Assembly (NCBI RefSeq): GCF_007830115.1
Contig: NZ_VLKP01000001.1
Location: 62,001 to 126,000 of the forward strand
DNA length: 64,000 bases
Direction: 5' to 3'
Origin: Aerolutibacter ruishenii
GTDB lineage: Bacteria > Pseudomonadota > Gammaproteobacteria > Xanthomonadales > Xanthomonadaceae
Both the position numbers and the translations under genes were made by a program. Shown here in pieces: positions 8,047-18,415 of the stretch; within the stretch, counting starts at the first letter, position 1; each line of letters starts with the position of its first letter. The notes under the pieces are model-generated. The model saw only the letters and a program-made list of their open reading frames with translations. It did not search any database and had not been told where the DNA came from.

Positions 8047-9576
8047 ATGGGCAAGACCAATCACGATACGCAGATGCTAGCAGACCCGGTCCAGGCCGCC
8101 GCGCTGGAGGCCGATGCCGCACGCTGGCGCGAACGCGACCTGGCGGTGCTGTGGCACCCGTGCACGCAGATGCGCGAACATCCGGGCACGCTGCCGCTGC
8201 TGCCCATCGCCCGCGGCGAGGGTGCATGGCTGGTCGGGCGCGACGGCCGTCGCTACCTGGACGCCATTTCCAGCTGGTGGACCAACCTGTTCGGCCACGC
8301 GGAGCCGCGCCTGGCCGACGCCATCGCGCAACAGGCCCGGACCCTGGAACACGTGATCCTGGCCGGCTGCTCGCATGCCCCGGCGGTGGAACTGGCCGAG
8401 CGGTTGCTGGCCGTGGCGCCGCGCCAGGCCGGACGGTCGCCGCTGGCCAAGGTCTTCTACGCCGACAACGGCTCGGCCGGCGTCGAGGTGGCGCTGAAGA
8501 TGGCCTTCCACTGGTTCCGCAACCGCGGTGAACAGCGGCGCACGCGCTTCATCGCGCTGGAGAACGGCTACCACGGCGAAACCATCGGCGCGTTGTCGGT
8601 GGGCGACATCCCGCTGTACCGCCGCGTGTACGCCCCGTTGCTGATGGAAGCGCTGTTCGCGCCCTCGCCCGATGCCTACCTGTGCGAGCCCGGCGAAACC
8701 CCGGCAGAGCGCGCCCGCCGCGCCGCCGCGGCGTTGCGCGTCATCCTGGAACGCCACGACGGCGAAGTCTGCGCGCTGATCCTGGAGCCGCGCCTGCAGT
8801 GTGCGGGCGGCATGCGCATGCATGATCCGCTGTACCTGACGCTGGCGCGCGCGTTGTGCGACGAGTTCGGGGTGTTCCTGATCGCCGACGAGATCGCGGT
8901 GGGATTCGGCCGCACCGGCACGTTGTTCGCATGCGAGCAGGCGCCGGTACTCAACGAGGCGGGGGCCGCGGTCGCCGGCACCGCCAGCACGCCCACCGGG
9001 GCCGGCAGCGCCGCGCCGGTCGCCACCGCGGGCATCCAGCCGGATTTCCTGTGCCTGTCAAAGGGGCTGACCGGCGGTGCGCTGCCACTGGCGGCGGTGT
9101 TGACCACGGATGCGGTGTACAACGGCTTCCTCGACGACTCGCGCGAGCGCGCGTTCCTGCATTCGCACAGCTACACCGGCAATCCGCTGGCCTGCGCCGC
9201 AGCGCTGGCGTCGCTGGATATCTTCGAACAGGACGACATCATCGAGCGCAACCGCGCGACCGCCGCGACAATGGCGCGGCATGCCCAGGCGCTGTCCGAC
9301 CACCCCCACGTGGCCGAGGTGCGCCAGGCCGGCATGGTGGTGGCTTTCGAACTCGCCCGTGGCGGCAACCGGGGCACGCCCTTCGCGCCGGCCGCGCGGG
9401 TGGGCCTGCACGCGTACCGCACCGCACTCGAGCAGGGCGTGCTGCTGCGCCCGCTGGGCGACGTGCTGTACTGGATGCCGCCTTATTGCATCGACGAGGA
9501 TGCGCTGGCGCACCTGGCCACCACCACCCGCACGGCCATCGACCGTGCCATCGAGGACTCCCGCGCATGCGCCTGA
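8047..9576 (+). CDS. bioA: Adenosylmethionine-8-amino-7-oxononanoate aminotransferase BioA
   Basis: PLP-dependent class III aminotransferase of biotin synthesis, converting KAPA to DAPA with S-adenosylmethionine as amino donor. The 509-residue protein has the N-terminal WHPCTQM and SSWWTNLFGH substrate-site motifs typical of BioA, DEIAVGFGRTG around the PLP aspartate, and the Schiff-base lysine K339 in LSKGLTGG. Length exceeds the usual 430 or so residues. Part of the excess is an Ala/Gly/Thr-rich stretch at about 303-331, between CEQAP and the QPDFLCLSK strand. The ATG at 8047 is chosen over the GTG at 8041. The stop overlaps rsmE by 10 bases, so the two are probably cotranscribed. Confidence 0.95.
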   Translation: MGKTNHDTQMLADPVQAAALEADAARWRERDLAVLWHPCTQMREHPGTLPLLPIARGEGAWLVGRDGRRYLDAISSWWTNLFGHAEPRLADAIAQQARTLEHVILAGCSHAPAVELAERLLAVAPRQAGRSPLAKVFYADNGSAGVEVALKMAFHWFRNRGEQRRTRFIALENGYHGETIGALSVGDIPLYRRVYAPLLMEALFAPSPDAYLCEPGETPAERARRAAAALRVILERHDGEVCALILEPRLQCAGGMRMHDPLYLTLARALCDEFGVFLIADEIAVGFGRTGTLFACEQAPVLNEAGAAVAGTASTPTGAGSAAPVATAGIQPDFLCLSKGLTGGALPLAAVLTTDAVYNGFLDDSRERAFLHSHSYTGNPLACAAALASLDIFEQDDIIERNRATAATMARHAQALSDHPHVAEVRQAGMVVAFELARGGNRGTPFAPAARVGLHAYRTALEQGVLLRPLGDVLYWMPPYCIDEDALAHLATTTRTAIDRAIEDSRACA

Positions 9577-10304
9577 CCCGTGTCCATGTCGACCTGCCGC
9601 TGGCCGAAGACCAGCCGTTCGACCTGCCCGAAGGCCCCGCCGGCCACCTGGGCCGGGTCCTGCGCCTGGGCGTGGGCGACGCTTGCGTGCTGTTCAATGG
9701 CGACGGCCGGGACTATGACGCCCGCGTGGCCGCGGTCGGCAAGCGTGGCATGCGCGTGGAGGTGGGCAGCGCAAGGGCGGTGGCCAACGAGTCGCCGCTG
9801 TCGATCACCCTGCTGCAGGGCATCGCCCGCGGCGAGAAGATGGACCTGATCCTGCAGAAGGCCACCGAACTGGGGGTCTCCGCGATCCGCCCGCTGCATT
9901 CGCAACGCAGCGAGGTCAGGCTGGACGATGCGCGCGCGGCTAAGCGGCTGGCGCACTGGCAGTCGGTCGTGACTTCGGCGTGCGAACAGAGCGGCCGCGC
10001 GGTGGTGCCGTGCGTGGCGCCACCGGAACCGCTGCAGGCCGCGATCCGCGGACTGCCGCCCGGGGGCTTGCGGTTGATCCTGGATCCCGACGGCAGCGAG
10101 GCCTTCAGCACGCTCGGGTACGCGCCGGGCACGCCCGTGGTGCTGGCGGTCGGGCCGGAAGGGGGCTGGTCGCCACAGGACCGGGACCAACTGGTGGAAG
10201 GCGGTTTCAGCGGTGTACGGCTGGGCCCGCGGATCCTGCGCACCGAAACCGCGGGACTGGCGGCCATCGCCGCCCTGCAGGCACGCTTCGGCGACCTCGC
10301 CTGA
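9567..10304 (+). CDS. rsmE: 16S rRNA m3U1498 methyltransferase RsmE
   Basis: SPOUT-class methyltransferase that modifies U1498 of 16S rRNA in the assembled 30S subunit. The 245-residue protein has the N-terminal PUA-like domain (about 1-70) and the C-terminal trefoil-knot domain with VGPEGGWS and the knot motif LGPRILRTETA. The ATG lies inside bioA; the 10-base overlap suggests coupling. The gene ends 21 bases before the convergent chpC. Confidence 0.96.
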   Translation: MRLTRVHVDLPLAEDQPFDLPEGPAGHLGRVLRLGVGDACVLFNGDGRDYDARVAAVGKRGMRVEVGSARAVANESPLSITLLQGIARGEKMDLILQKATELGVSAIRPLHSQRSEVRLDDARAAKRLAHWQSVVTSACEQSGRAVVPCVAPPEPLQAAIRGLPPGGLRLILDPDGSEAFSTLGYAPGTPVVLAVGPEGGWSPQDRDQLVEGGFSGVRLGPRILRTETAGLAAIAALQARFGDLA

Positions 10305-10325
10305 CGCGGCCAGGAACGCCGCGAC

Positions 10326-10808
10326 TCAGGCCGCGGCGGCGAGCGCCTGGTTGATCAGGTGCTCGATGCCCTCCAGGTCTGGCAGCAATGCAGGCTCGTC
10401 GTTGAGCAGCACGCGCGCCCGGGCGCCGGCCGGCAGCCCATCCTGGTCGGGATCGACGCCGAGTGCGGCAGGCGAGACAGTCACCAGCCGCGGGAACCCC
10501 TGGGTGAGCAGCGCGAAATACGGTGCGCGCGGATTGCCACCCATGGCCTTGAGCACCACCATCTTGGCACCCAGTTCGGCGTTCTCGCGGGCGACGCCGG
10601 CCATGTCGGCAAACGCGACCAGCGGCAATTGCCATCCGCGCCAGCGAATGCGGCCCAGCAGCCAGTCGGGCGCGCCCTCCACCGGATCGGGCTGCGCATA
10701 GGACAGCACTTCGGCGATGGTGGCGTTGGGCAGCAGGAGCCGGCCCCCGGCGGTCTGGATCAACACGCCGCGGATGTCGTCCTGCTGGCTGGTCTGGGCT
10801 TGGCTCAT
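10326..10808 (-). CDS. chpC: ChpC, CheW-like adaptor of the Pil-Chp system
   Basis: CheW-domain protein of 160 residues, the last gene of the type IV pilus chemosensory operon. The CheW fold spans about residues 12-140, with RGVLIQTAGGRLLLPNATIAEV at its start and LLGRIRWRGWQLPLV in the middle. In the family such proteins couple alternative chemoreceptors to the ChpA kinase. The ATG at 10808 follows a GGAG ribosome site; the frame extends to a GTG at 10823 that lacks one. The 90-base gap to chpB is the second longest inside the operon. Identification rests on domain plus position. Confidence 0.88.
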   Translation of the reverse strand: MSQAQTSQQDDIRGVLIQTAGGRLLLPNATIAEVLSYAQPDPVEGAPDWLLGRIRWRGWQLPLVAFADMAGVARENAELGAKMVVLKAMGGNPRAPYFALLTQGFPRLVTVSPAALGVDPDQDGLPAGARARVLLNDEPALLPDLEGIEHLINQALAAAA

Positions 10809-10898
10809 GTCAGGCTCCGCCACGCGCGGCAGGCGCCGCGCGGCGAGTGGCGCGGACTGCGTTCGTCCGCCGGATGAAGTGGATGACGGGAGCCACGA

Positions 10899-12320
10899 TC
10901 AGCCTCCCTGTTGTTGCCAGTGGGTGACCATGTGGCGACCCATCTCGGCCGGCTTGGCCACGGCCCCGCCACGCGCGGCCAGATCGGTCACCGCCGCCGC
11001 GTCGTAGCAGCCATCCACGTTCTGGCCGACGACGAGGCCACCGTTCCAGCCGAAGCTGAGCACGGCGTCAACGCGTGCCGGCTCGCTGCCGCTGAGCATC
11101 AGCACCGCGCTGTCGGCGGCGGGAATCGCGGCCAGGATGTCGTTGGCTCCCTCCTGGAAGGACAGTCCATTGCCGGTATCGCTGACGCCGATATTGTCGG
11201 GAACGATGTAGATCGTGCCCTGCTCCACCCGTTGTCCGGCCTCGGCCAGCACCACCGGCAACGTGGTGGCCCGCTGCATCTGTGCCACGAGGCGGTCGTA
11301 GCGGGCACCGTCCAGCCGCTGCTGCACAAGCACGGGCCGGACGAAATCGGCGGGCAGGCTGCCCAGCAACTGTCGGACCGCGTCGGGCCCACCAATGCCA
11401 GCCATCACCAGGACCGCGCCCCGTACCTTCTGGGGACCTCGTGCCGGGCTGTCGTCGACCAGGCTCATTGCCGCGATCCGCAGCTCCAGCGAGGCAAGGT
11501 CGCCGTTGAAACCGCCTTCGTCCGAAACCGTGGTCGCGTCAGGCTCGGCCCCGGAGGCCTGCTCGGCCCACCGCGCGGCAATCGCCGGCGAATTGGATGC
11601 CTCCTCGAGTTCGGCGGCCACCGGATCGAACGCGTTGGACGCCGGCACCGCGGCTTCGGATCGCAATTCAGGCTGCACACCGCCCAGGGACGGTTCGCCG
11701 ACCGTGAGTTCCAGCGCAGCGAAATCGTCGGCGGCGCCCGGGCCAGGGTCCAGCGTCCAGTCAAGTGAAGGCTTGAGCGCGACTGCTTCGGTCGCTTCGG
11801 CGACTTCAACCGGTTCGACCGGGGTCGCCACGTCGAGATCGGCAGGAGATGACTGGACCACGACCCCGCCGGCCTCCTGCACCAGATCAGCGCGGTCGGT
11901 GCGGGCGACGTCCGCCTCCGCGATGTCGTCCACGACCGCTTCGGACGCGGTCCCCGCTGGCGTCGCCAGCGCCGGTGGCAGCACGTCGCCGTGCCCCTGC
12001 ACCTTGGCCACCAGATGGCGCCGCCACCTCGCGGCGTCCCATCCCTCGCGGGAGACCACCAGCGCGGCTTCTTCGTAGATCACGTCAAGGGCAGGCGCAT
12101 GCAGTGCGGTTTCGAGCCGATCGAGCGCATCCTCGGTCGGAACGTCCAACGCCACCACCAACGCATCTGGCTTGGCGTCCAGCACCGTGCCCGCATCCAC
12201 CTGGGTCGGGTCGGCATGCAACACCAGCTCGACGCCGGCTTCGCCCAGCACCTCCGCCAGCCGCTCGCCGGCGGCTCCAGGTCGCGACAGCAGGACGACG
12301 CGTTTGGACTTGCTGCTCAT
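10899..12320 (-). CDS. chpB: ChpB-like protein: CheB methylesterase fold lacking the catalytic triad
   Basis: 473-residue protein in the place of the ChpB methylesterase. Residues 1-105 look like a degraded receiver domain ([10 protein letters not shown], then hydrophobic strands) without a phospho-acceptor in the usual context. Residues 110-295 are a low-complexity acidic Ala/Val/Glu linker. Residues 300-470 follow the CheB methylesterase strand pattern, but the GASTGG nucleophile motif reads AGIGG (307-311), the QH catalytic histidine motif reads QQ (333-334), and the GND aspartate loop is replaced by [10 protein letters not shown] (409-418). It is therefore probably catalytically dead, or a protein-binding relic. 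Start and stop overlap chpA by 4 bases (ATGA). Assigning it as ChpB rests on the fold and operon position. Confidence 0.8.
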   Translation of the reverse strand: MSSKSKRVVLLSRPGAAGERLAEVLGEAGVELVLHADPTQVDAGTVLDAKPDALVVALDVPTEDALDRLETALHAPALDVIYEEAALVVSREGWDAARWRRHLVAKVQGHGDVLPPALATPAGTASEAVVDDIAEADVARTDRADLVQEAGGVVVQSSPADLDVATPVEPVEVAEATEAVALKPSLDWTLDPGPGAADDFAALELTVGEPSLGGVQPELRSEAAVPASNAFDPVAAELEEASNSPAIAARWAEQASGAEPDATTVSDEGGFNGDLASLELRIAAMSLVDDSPARGPQKVRGAVLVMAGIGGPDAVRQLLGSLPADFVRPVLVQQRLDGARYDRLVAQMQRATTLPVVLAEAGQRVEQGTIYIVPDNIGVSDTGNGLSFQEGANDILAAIPAADSAVLMLSGSEPARVDAVLSFGWNGGLVVGQNVDGCYDAAAVTDLAARGGAVAKPAEMGRHMVTHWQQQGG

Positions 12321-15300
12321 GACGCGGGCCGTCCCCCCAGCAGATCGTGCACGTTACGCAGGAGTTCCGGCTCCTGGTACGGCTTGCCAAGGTAGCGGTT
12401 GACGCCGATTTCGAACGCGCGCTCACGATGCTTCTCGCCGGTACGCGACGTGATCATGATGATCGGCACGTTGCGCAGGCGCGGGTCGGCCTTCATCGCC
12501 GTCGCGAGCTCGTAACCGTCCATGCGCGGCATCTCGATGTCGAGCAACATCAGGTCGGGAACGATTTCCGCCATCCGCTCCAGCGCGTCGAGGCCATCCT
12601 TCGCGGTGGCGACCTCGAAGTTGGCGCGCTCCAGCACGCGACCGGTGACCTTGCGCATGGTGATCGAGTCGTCGACCACCATGACCAGCGGCACGCCACG
12701 CTGCTCGAATCCCGGAGCCAGCGGCTCGGCCTCGCGCGGCAGGACAACCTGGCGGCGGACCAGCGGCGCGACGTCGAGGATCACGACCACGCTGCCATCA
12801 CCCATGATCGTGGCGCCGAAGATGCCTGGCACGGATGCAACCTGTGGCCCCACCGGCTTCACCACGATTTCGCGGTTGCCGACGATCTGGTCGATGGTCA
12901 CCGCGGCACGCAGGTCGCCGGAGCGGACCAGCAGCACCGGCATCTGCATATGGCCTTCGGCCTTGGCCGGCGCGTGGCCCACCAGGCGACCCAGGTCGTG
13001 GATGGCGTAATCCTCGCCACCGTAGCGGTAGCTCGCGCCTTCGTCCTGCAGTTGATCGCGGGCGATGCGACCGACGCCGCTTACGGAGGCAATCGGTACG
13101 GCAAACGTGGTTTCGCCAATCTTGACGAACACCGCCTGGGTGACGGCCAGGGTTTGCGGCAGGCGCAGGGTGAAGTTGACGCCCTGTCCGGGGGTGGAGT
13201 GGATGTCCAGCGTGCCGCCGAGTTGGCGGACTTCGCTGGCCACCACGTCCATGCCCACGCCACGCCCGGCCAGCTTGCTGACCTCGGTCGCGGTTGAAAA
13301 ACCGGGCTCGAGGATCAGCTGGTCGAGCAGGACGTCGGAGAGCATCGCATCCGGACGCACCAGGCCACGCTCCTCGCCACGTCGGCGGATGGCGGTGCGG
13401 TCGAGGCCGCGGCCGTCGTCGACCACCTCGATCACCACTTCCGAGCCTTCACGATGCAAGGCGATGCGGATCACGCCTTCATCGGGCTTGCCCGCCTTGC
13501 GGCGTTCGCCGGGCTTTTCAAGGCCGTGCGCGACCGAGTTGCGGAGCATGTGCTCCAGCGGCGCGGTCATGCGCTCAAGCACGTTGCGGTCGAGTTCGCC
13601 GTGGGTGCCTTCCAGCTTGAGCTGCACCTGCTTGCCCAGCTCAGCCGCTGCCTGGCGAACCACGCGGCGCAGGCGGGGCAGGAGGCCGTCGAATGGCACC
13701 ATGCGGGTGCGCATCAGGCCTTCCTGCAACTCCGAACTGACGCGCGACTGTTGCAGCAGCAGGGTTTCGTACTGGCGGGTCAGGTCGTCGAGCGTGCCCT
13801 GCAGGCTGGTCTGGTCGGCAGCCGACTCGGCCAGCGCGCGCGACAGCTGCTGCAGGGTGGAGAAGCGGTCCAGTTCCAGCGGATCGAACGTGGCATCGAC
13901 GGTCTCCTCGCGCTGGTAGCGCGCGACGATCTGCGCCTCTGTCTCGATCTCCAGGCGACGCAACAGGTCGCGCACGCGCAGGTTGGTCTGTTCCATTTCC
14001 GCGATCGAGGAGCGGAATGCACCCAACTGCTGCTCCAGGCGGGCACGGTAGATTGCCACCTCGCCCGCGTAGTTGACCAGCCGGTCCAGCAGGTCGGCGC
14101 GGATGCGTACCTGCTCCTGTGGTGCGCGGACGCCGATATCGTCCTCGTCCACCGCGGTTGCATCGCCAATGGGCGCCGAAAGCGGCTTGAGCGGCGCGGC
14201 CGCTTGCGGCGGCAGGTGGGTAAGGGCGGGCGTCCCAACGTTCGCCGCCTCTTCCTCGACTTCGGCCGGAACGACAGTGTCTGTCCACGGGATGTCGGCG
14301 GCGGTCGCACCGATCGGCGCCTCGCCCCAGGCACGGGCCTCGAACTCGGCGATGAGCACGCTCGGCATGGCGATCGCGCGGCGTTCGCCGACACGGGTCA
14401 CCATCGTGTGCAGTCGGTCGAAACCACGCTCGAGCAGTGGCACGCCATCGCGTCCGAGTTCCCGGCGGTTCTCGACCACTGCCTCCAGCAGCGACTCCAT
14501 GACGTGGCCGAGGTCACCGACGGCCATGATGCCCGCCATGCGCGCGCCACCCTTGAGGGTGTGCAGGTCGCGCTGCAGGCCGGCCAAGGCTTCGCGCTCG
14601 GTCGGCGTTTCGCGCAACTGGGCAAGCAGGCTATCGGAATGGTCGAGCAGATCGACACCTTCCTCGACGAAGATGTCGACGAGTTCAGTGTCCAGATCGC
14701 CAAGGTCGAGGGGCTCGTCCGGATCCGCGATGTCCCCCATTGCGGCGGCCAGCATCGCCGCCACTTCCGGGCTTGGCTCCGCGTCCGATACGGAGTCCGC
14801 GGAGACCAGGTCGCCGTCGGCGACTTCGGTGCGGCCTTCCGCTTCGGACAAGGCGGCATCGGCCAGCGTGACGTCGGATTCCAGCTCGACGTCGCCACCC
14901 GACTCGCCGATCTCGGCTGTACCTTGAGGCGCGGTCAGGCGATCCAGTTCCGCCCATTCCCAGCGTTCCATCTCGAGGCGCTCGGCTTCGAGGCGCTCGG
15001 CTTCGAGGCGTTCCGCTGCGAGACGTTCGGCTTCGAGGCGTCCGGCTTCGAGGCGTCCGGCTTCGAGGCGTTCGGCTTCGAGGCGCTCGCCTTCGAGGCG
15101 TTCGGCTTCGAGACGCTCGGCTTCGAGGCGTTCGGCTTCGAGACGATCGGCTTCGAGGCGTTCGGCTTCGAGGCGTTCGGCTTCGAGACGCTCGGCTTCG
15201 AGGCGTTCGGCTTCGAGACGATCGGCTTCGAGGCGCTCGGCTTCGAGGCGTTCGGCTTCGAGACGCTCGGCTTCGAGGCGCTCGGCTTCGAGACGCTCGG

Positions 15301-18300
15301 CTTCGAGACGCTCGGCTTCGAGACGCTCGGCTTCGAGGCGTTCGGCTTCGAGGCGCTCGACGTCGATCAATGCACTGTCACCGATGAAGTCGGACAGATC
15401 CATCGGCGCGACCGGGATCCCGGACTCGGCCACATCCCCGGCTTCGTATTCCGCCGCCAACTCCTCGTCGGCCAGCGTGAAGCGCGCTTCCGGCAGGCTG
15501 TCGCGCAATGCGGCTACACGCACGGCCAGGCCTTCGAACAACGGGACACGCGGTACGTCTGCCTGCAGCGACGCCATGGTGCGCTCGATGGCATCGGCCA
15601 CCTCGCCCATGGCCGCCACGCCCTCATCGGTGGGCAACAGGCGTGCGGCCAGCAGACGCTTGACGTACATCTCGGCGGGACCAGTGACGCCAGTGATGAC
15701 GGGCACTTCGGTCATCGCGAACGCGCCGTTCAGCGTGTGGATCGCACGTTGCAATGCGTCGTCGGCGGTGGCCCGCTCGGGCACCTGCGCCGCCAGCCAG
15801 TTGCGGATGGTGGCCAGGTGGCCATCGACTTCGACCCCGAGGATCTCCAGCAATACCGCATCCACCGATGCGGGCACGCTCGGCTCGACGACCGCCTCGG
15901 GCCCGGCGATGTCAGCCGGAACCGCAGCATCAATCGCATCGACAACCGTTGCAGACGCAGGCTCGACTGCGGGCGCGGCATCCTCCGGCGGCAATCCGGT
16001 CGCGGACACCGGTTCTCGCTCGACGTAGAACGCTTCCTCGCCGCTGGCCAGCAGGTCGGCATGTGCCTGCATGCCGGCCAGGTCCGCGGTGATGACGCCG
16101 GCACCTGCCAGCGCCGCGTGCAACTGCGGCAAGGCCGCGTGCGCACGCATGGCCAAGTCGATCACCGGAGGAGTGGCCGGTCGCGTGCCGTCCAGCACGC
16201 GGTTGAGCATGTTCTCGATCTTCCAGCTGAACTCACCCAGGGTCTTGGCGCCCACCAGGCGCCCGCTGCCCTTGAGGGTGTGGAACACGCGGCGGATCGG
16301 ACGCAATTGCTCGGCGTCGTCCGGCATGGCCCGCCATGCGGGCAACAATGCATCGAGATTGGCGATTTCCTCGCCGAGTTCCTCGAGGAACACTTCGCGG
16401 ATGTCGTCGTCGATGTCGTCGCTGTGTTCGAAGCCGCCCACGTTCGCCACAGGCGCGGAGGCGACCGGTTCCGTTACAGGCGCGACGAAATCCTGGACCG
16501 TCGATGCCAACGTGTCGGACACGGTGGGGGTCACGACGGCGTCCGGTGCGATGTCGGCCAGGGTCAGCGCAGGTCCGGGCATCTCCGCTTCGGCCAGCAC
16601 GGACTCGGACTCGGACGGCGTTGCGGCGAGCGGCAACGGCCAGTACCCCAGGGCCTCCAGGCTCAGGCGCGCGATGTCGAGGATGCGCTCGCGATTGGGG
16701 CGCTGCTCGCGCAGTGCCTCCAGGTAGTACTCGACGCTGGCCAAGGCGTCGGCAAACGTGTCGAGCTGCTGTCCATTGGGCACCTTGCGGTGACCGAGAA
16801 GCTCGGTCTGGGTGTAGGCGCGGATGGCCTGCAGGTACTCGGCCGGTTGTTGCAGGTCGAGCATGCGCACGGCACCGCCCACCTCATCCAGCAGGCGCGG
16901 CACGTCGACCAGTTCGGCGTGGTCCCAATTGGTCTCCACGAATGCCACGAAGGCCTGGCGGGCATCACCGAAGTTGGCGATCGCCTCGCGCACCACCACT
17001 TCCAGCACGCGACGGGCTTCGTTGGCCAGCAGGTCTTCGTCGCTGTGGCTGTCGGCCATGCCCAGTCGGCTGACCTGATCGTCCAGCGACGCGTCCACGT
17101 ACAGGAGTGCGCCCGCGACGTCCAGCAGCGCGGACTCGTCCGCGGCGCGCTGGCCGGAAACGATCTCGTGCATCGCATCGCGCTGTTGCTGCACGACGCT
17201 GCGGGCCACGCCCAGGCCCATCATGCCCAGCGTGTCGCTGACCCGGCCCAGGGCTTCTACCTGCGGCCGCAGTTCGCTGATGTCGGTCTTGCCGGTGCGC
17301 AGGTACAGGTCAAGGGCATCCTTGACCCGCATCAGGTCCTCCTTGATCGCCGCGGACACCGTGTCCAGCAGCGCGCGGTTGCGCCCGCTGAGGCTGCCTC
17401 GCGCGTGCTCGATCTCGGTCTCGCTGGGCAGCTGGGCGTTCAGATCGAAGGTACGGCGCAGGTCATCCAGCGCCGGATGGGTAGCACCGTGGTGCGCCAC
17501 GTGGTACAGCAACTGCCGGGTGGGCTCGGTCGCCGCTTCGTCACGGGGACCGCTGAAACCATCGCCCTCCAGCATGAAGCGCACTTCACGCTCCACGCCT
17601 GCGAATGCCTGGCGCAGCGCCCTGCTCGGCTGCAGCGCACCGTCGCGGACGGCCTGCGCGACCGATGACGCCACCCACAACATGCGGCGCAGGGGCTCGA
17701 CGACCACCTCGGCAAGCAGGTCTTCGACCGCACGCGCCAACTGGCCTGCGTCGGCCGGCAAACCGTCCTCGGGCCAGCGTGCCAAGGCTTCGCGCAGCGC
17801 ACCCAGTTGCTGGCGCCCGGCCTGGGTGGACGGCATTCCCGGGTTGGGCGCCGATATGCCCTCGGGCAACGGCCGGTCCAGGTCCGGCGAGAACAGCACG
17901 CTCTCGTTGAGGCCGGGCTCGCCGCGCGTGGCGCGCAGTTCATTCAACAGCGGCAGCAGCACGATCGGGATGTCCCGATGGCCGCCCTGCAGGCGCTCCA
18001 GGTAGTCAGGCAACTGGACCGCGCCGCGCATCAGAACGGCGCACGCTTCGTCGCGGTCCACCACGTCGCCGCGCATCAGCGCCAACGACAGGCGTTCCAT
18101 TTCCTCGGCGACCATCGCCGGGGCGTAGAGTTCGACCATCCTCAGCGTGCCGTGCACCTGGTGCAGGTGCGCGGCGCATTCCTTCATCCGGCTGGCGTCC
18201 CCCGACGACTCGGCGAAAGCCTCGATGGCCTCGCGCGCGTGGCGCATGGTTTCGTCCAGCTCCGGCTTGATCCAGCCCAGCGTGGTGGTGTCGATCGCGT

Positions 18301-18316
18301 CACGCATCACGGTCAT
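12317..18316 (-). CDS. chpA: ChpA/PilL hybrid chemotaxis histidine kinase with multiple HPt domains, tandem repeat and receiver
   Basis: Very large (1,999 residues) CheA-type kinase controlling type IV pilus twitching. HPt-like modules carry H52 (HQVHG), H679 (HTLKG), H860 (HTLNG, lysine replaced) and H1252 (HTLKG); other helical bundles between them lack a clear histidine. Residues about 986-1115 are 26 copies of a RLEAE-type pentapeptide. The CheA dimerisation and ATPase domains follow ([30 protein letters not shown]), then a CheW domain and a C-terminal receiver with D1926 in LMLLDIEMP. The ATG at 18316 follows GGGGG; a longer frame to 18364 lacks support. It overlaps chpB by 4 bases. It phosphorylates PilG and PilH in the known pathway. 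Confidence 0.95.
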   Translation of the reverse strand: MTVMRDAIDTTTLGWIKPELDETMRHAREAIEAFAESSGDASRMKECAAHLHQVHGTLRMVELYAPAMVAEEMERLSLALMRGDVVDRDEACAVLMRGAVQLPDYLERLQGGHRDIPIVLLPLLNELRATRGEPGLNESVLFSPDLDRPLPEGISAPNPGMPSTQAGRQQLGALREALARWPEDGLPADAGQLARAVEDLLAEVVVEPLRRMLWVASSVAQAVRDGALQPSRALRQAFAGVEREVRFMLEGDGFSGPRDEAATEPTRQLLYHVAHHGATHPALDDLRRTFDLNAQLPSETEIEHARGSLSGRNRALLDTVSAAIKEDLMRVKDALDLYLRTGKTDISELRPQVEALGRVSDTLGMMGLGVARSVVQQQRDAMHEIVSGQRAADESALLDVAGALLYVDASLDDQVSRLGMADSHSDEDLLANEARRVLEVVVREAIANFGDARQAFVAFVETNWDHAELVDVPRLLDEVGGAVRMLDLQQPAEYLQAIRAYTQTELLGHRKVPNGQQLDTFADALASVEYYLEALREQRPNRERILDIARLSLEALGYWPLPLAATPSESESVLAEAEMPGPALTLADIAPDAVVTPTVSDTLASTVQDFVAPVTEPVASAPVANVGGFEHSDDIDDDIREVFLEELGEEIANLDALLPAWRAMPDDAEQLRPIRRVFHTLKGSGRLVGAKTLGEFSWKIENMLNRVLDGTRPATPPVIDLAMRAHAALPQLHAALAGAGVITADLAGMQAHADLLASGEEAFYVEREPVSATGLPPEDAAPAVEPASATVVDAIDAAVPADIAGPEAVVEPSVPASVDAVLLEILGVEVDGHLATIRNWLAAQVPERATADDALQRAIHTLNGAFAMTEVPVITGVTGPAEMYVKRLLAARLLPTDEGVAAMGEVADAIERTMASLQADVPRVPLFEGLAVRVAALRDSLPEARFTLADEELAAEYEAGDVAESGIPVAPMDLSDFIGDSALIDVERLEAERLEAERLEAERLEAERLEAERLEAERLEAERLEAERLEADRLEAERLEAERLEAERLEAERLEADRLEAERLEAERLEAERLEGERLEAERLEAGRLEAGRLEAERLAAERLEAERLEAERLEMERWEWAELDRLTAPQGTAEIGESGGDVELESDVTLADAALSEAEGRTEVADGDLVSADSVSDAEPSPEVAAMLAAAMGDIADPDEPLDLGDLDTELVDIFVEEGVDLLDHSDSLLAQLRETPTEREALAGLQRDLHTLKGGARMAGIMAVGDLGHVMESLLEAVVENRRELGRDGVPLLERGFDRLHTMVTRVGERRAIAMPSVLIAEFEARAWGEAPIGATAADIPWTDTVVPAEVEEEAANVGTPALTHLPPQAAAPLKPLSAPIGDATAVDEDDIGVRAPQEQVRIRADLLDRLVNYAGEVAIYRARLEQQLGAFRSSIAEMEQTNLRVRDLLRRLEIETEAQIVARYQREETVDATFDPLELDRFSTLQQLSRALAESAADQTSLQGTLDDLTRQYETLLLQQSRVSSELQEGLMRTRMVPFDGLLPRLRRVVRQAAAELGKQVQLKLEGTHGELDRNVLERMTAPLEHMLRNSVAHGLEKPGERRKAGKPDEGVIRIALHREGSEVVIEVVDDGRGLDRTAIRRRGEERGLVRPDAMLSDVLLDQLILEPGFSTATEVSKLAGRGVGMDVVASEVRQLGGTLDIHSTPGQGVNFTLRLPQTLAVTQAVFVKIGETTFAVPIASVSGVGRIARDQLQDEGASYRYGGEDYAIHDLGRLVGHAPAKAEGHMQMPVLLVRSGDLRAAVTIDQIVGNREIVVKPVGPQVASVPGIFGATIMGDGSVVVILDVAPLVRRQVVLPREAEPLAPGFEQRGVPLVMVVDDSITMRKVTGRVLERANFEVATAKDGLDALERMAEIVPDLMLLDIEMPRMDGYELATAMKADPRLRNVPIIMITSRTGEKHRERAFEIGVNRYLGKPYQEPELLRNVHDLLGGRPAS
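14971..15360 (-). repeat. 26-unit tandem repeat of 15 bp inside chpA
   Basis: Twenty-six head-to-tail 15-bp units, plus-strand consensus cttcgaggcgttcgg, in frame with chpA. They encode the pentapeptide Arg-Leu-Glu-Ala-Glu with a few changes: two units end in Asp, two in Gly, one has Gly at position 4, one has Ala at position 3 and the last has Met. Most units differ only in the third base of Arg codons (c, t or a variants), which argues for recent unit duplication. The encoded 130-residue segment is predicted to be helical, charged and extended. Since 15 is a multiple of three, gain or loss of units keeps the frame. Confidence 0.97.
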
Positions 18317-18415
18317 CGCACCCCCAACGTGCGGCCGGCACCGTGCCTCGAAGGGCAACGGCAAACCGGACTAATCTTCCTCGGCCTCGACATGGCGACT
18401 GCTGCCTTGCTTACG

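Noticed and set aside
14971-15360. CRISPR-like array
   Set aside because: Units are contiguous with no unique spacers and encode protein in frame.
13454-17668. 1,404-codon open frame on the plus strand opposite chpA, with Gly-Phe-Glu-Ala-type repeats
   Set aside because: It is the antisense reading of chpA and its tandem repeat. High GC removes stops; chpA has clear domains, so this is a shadow.
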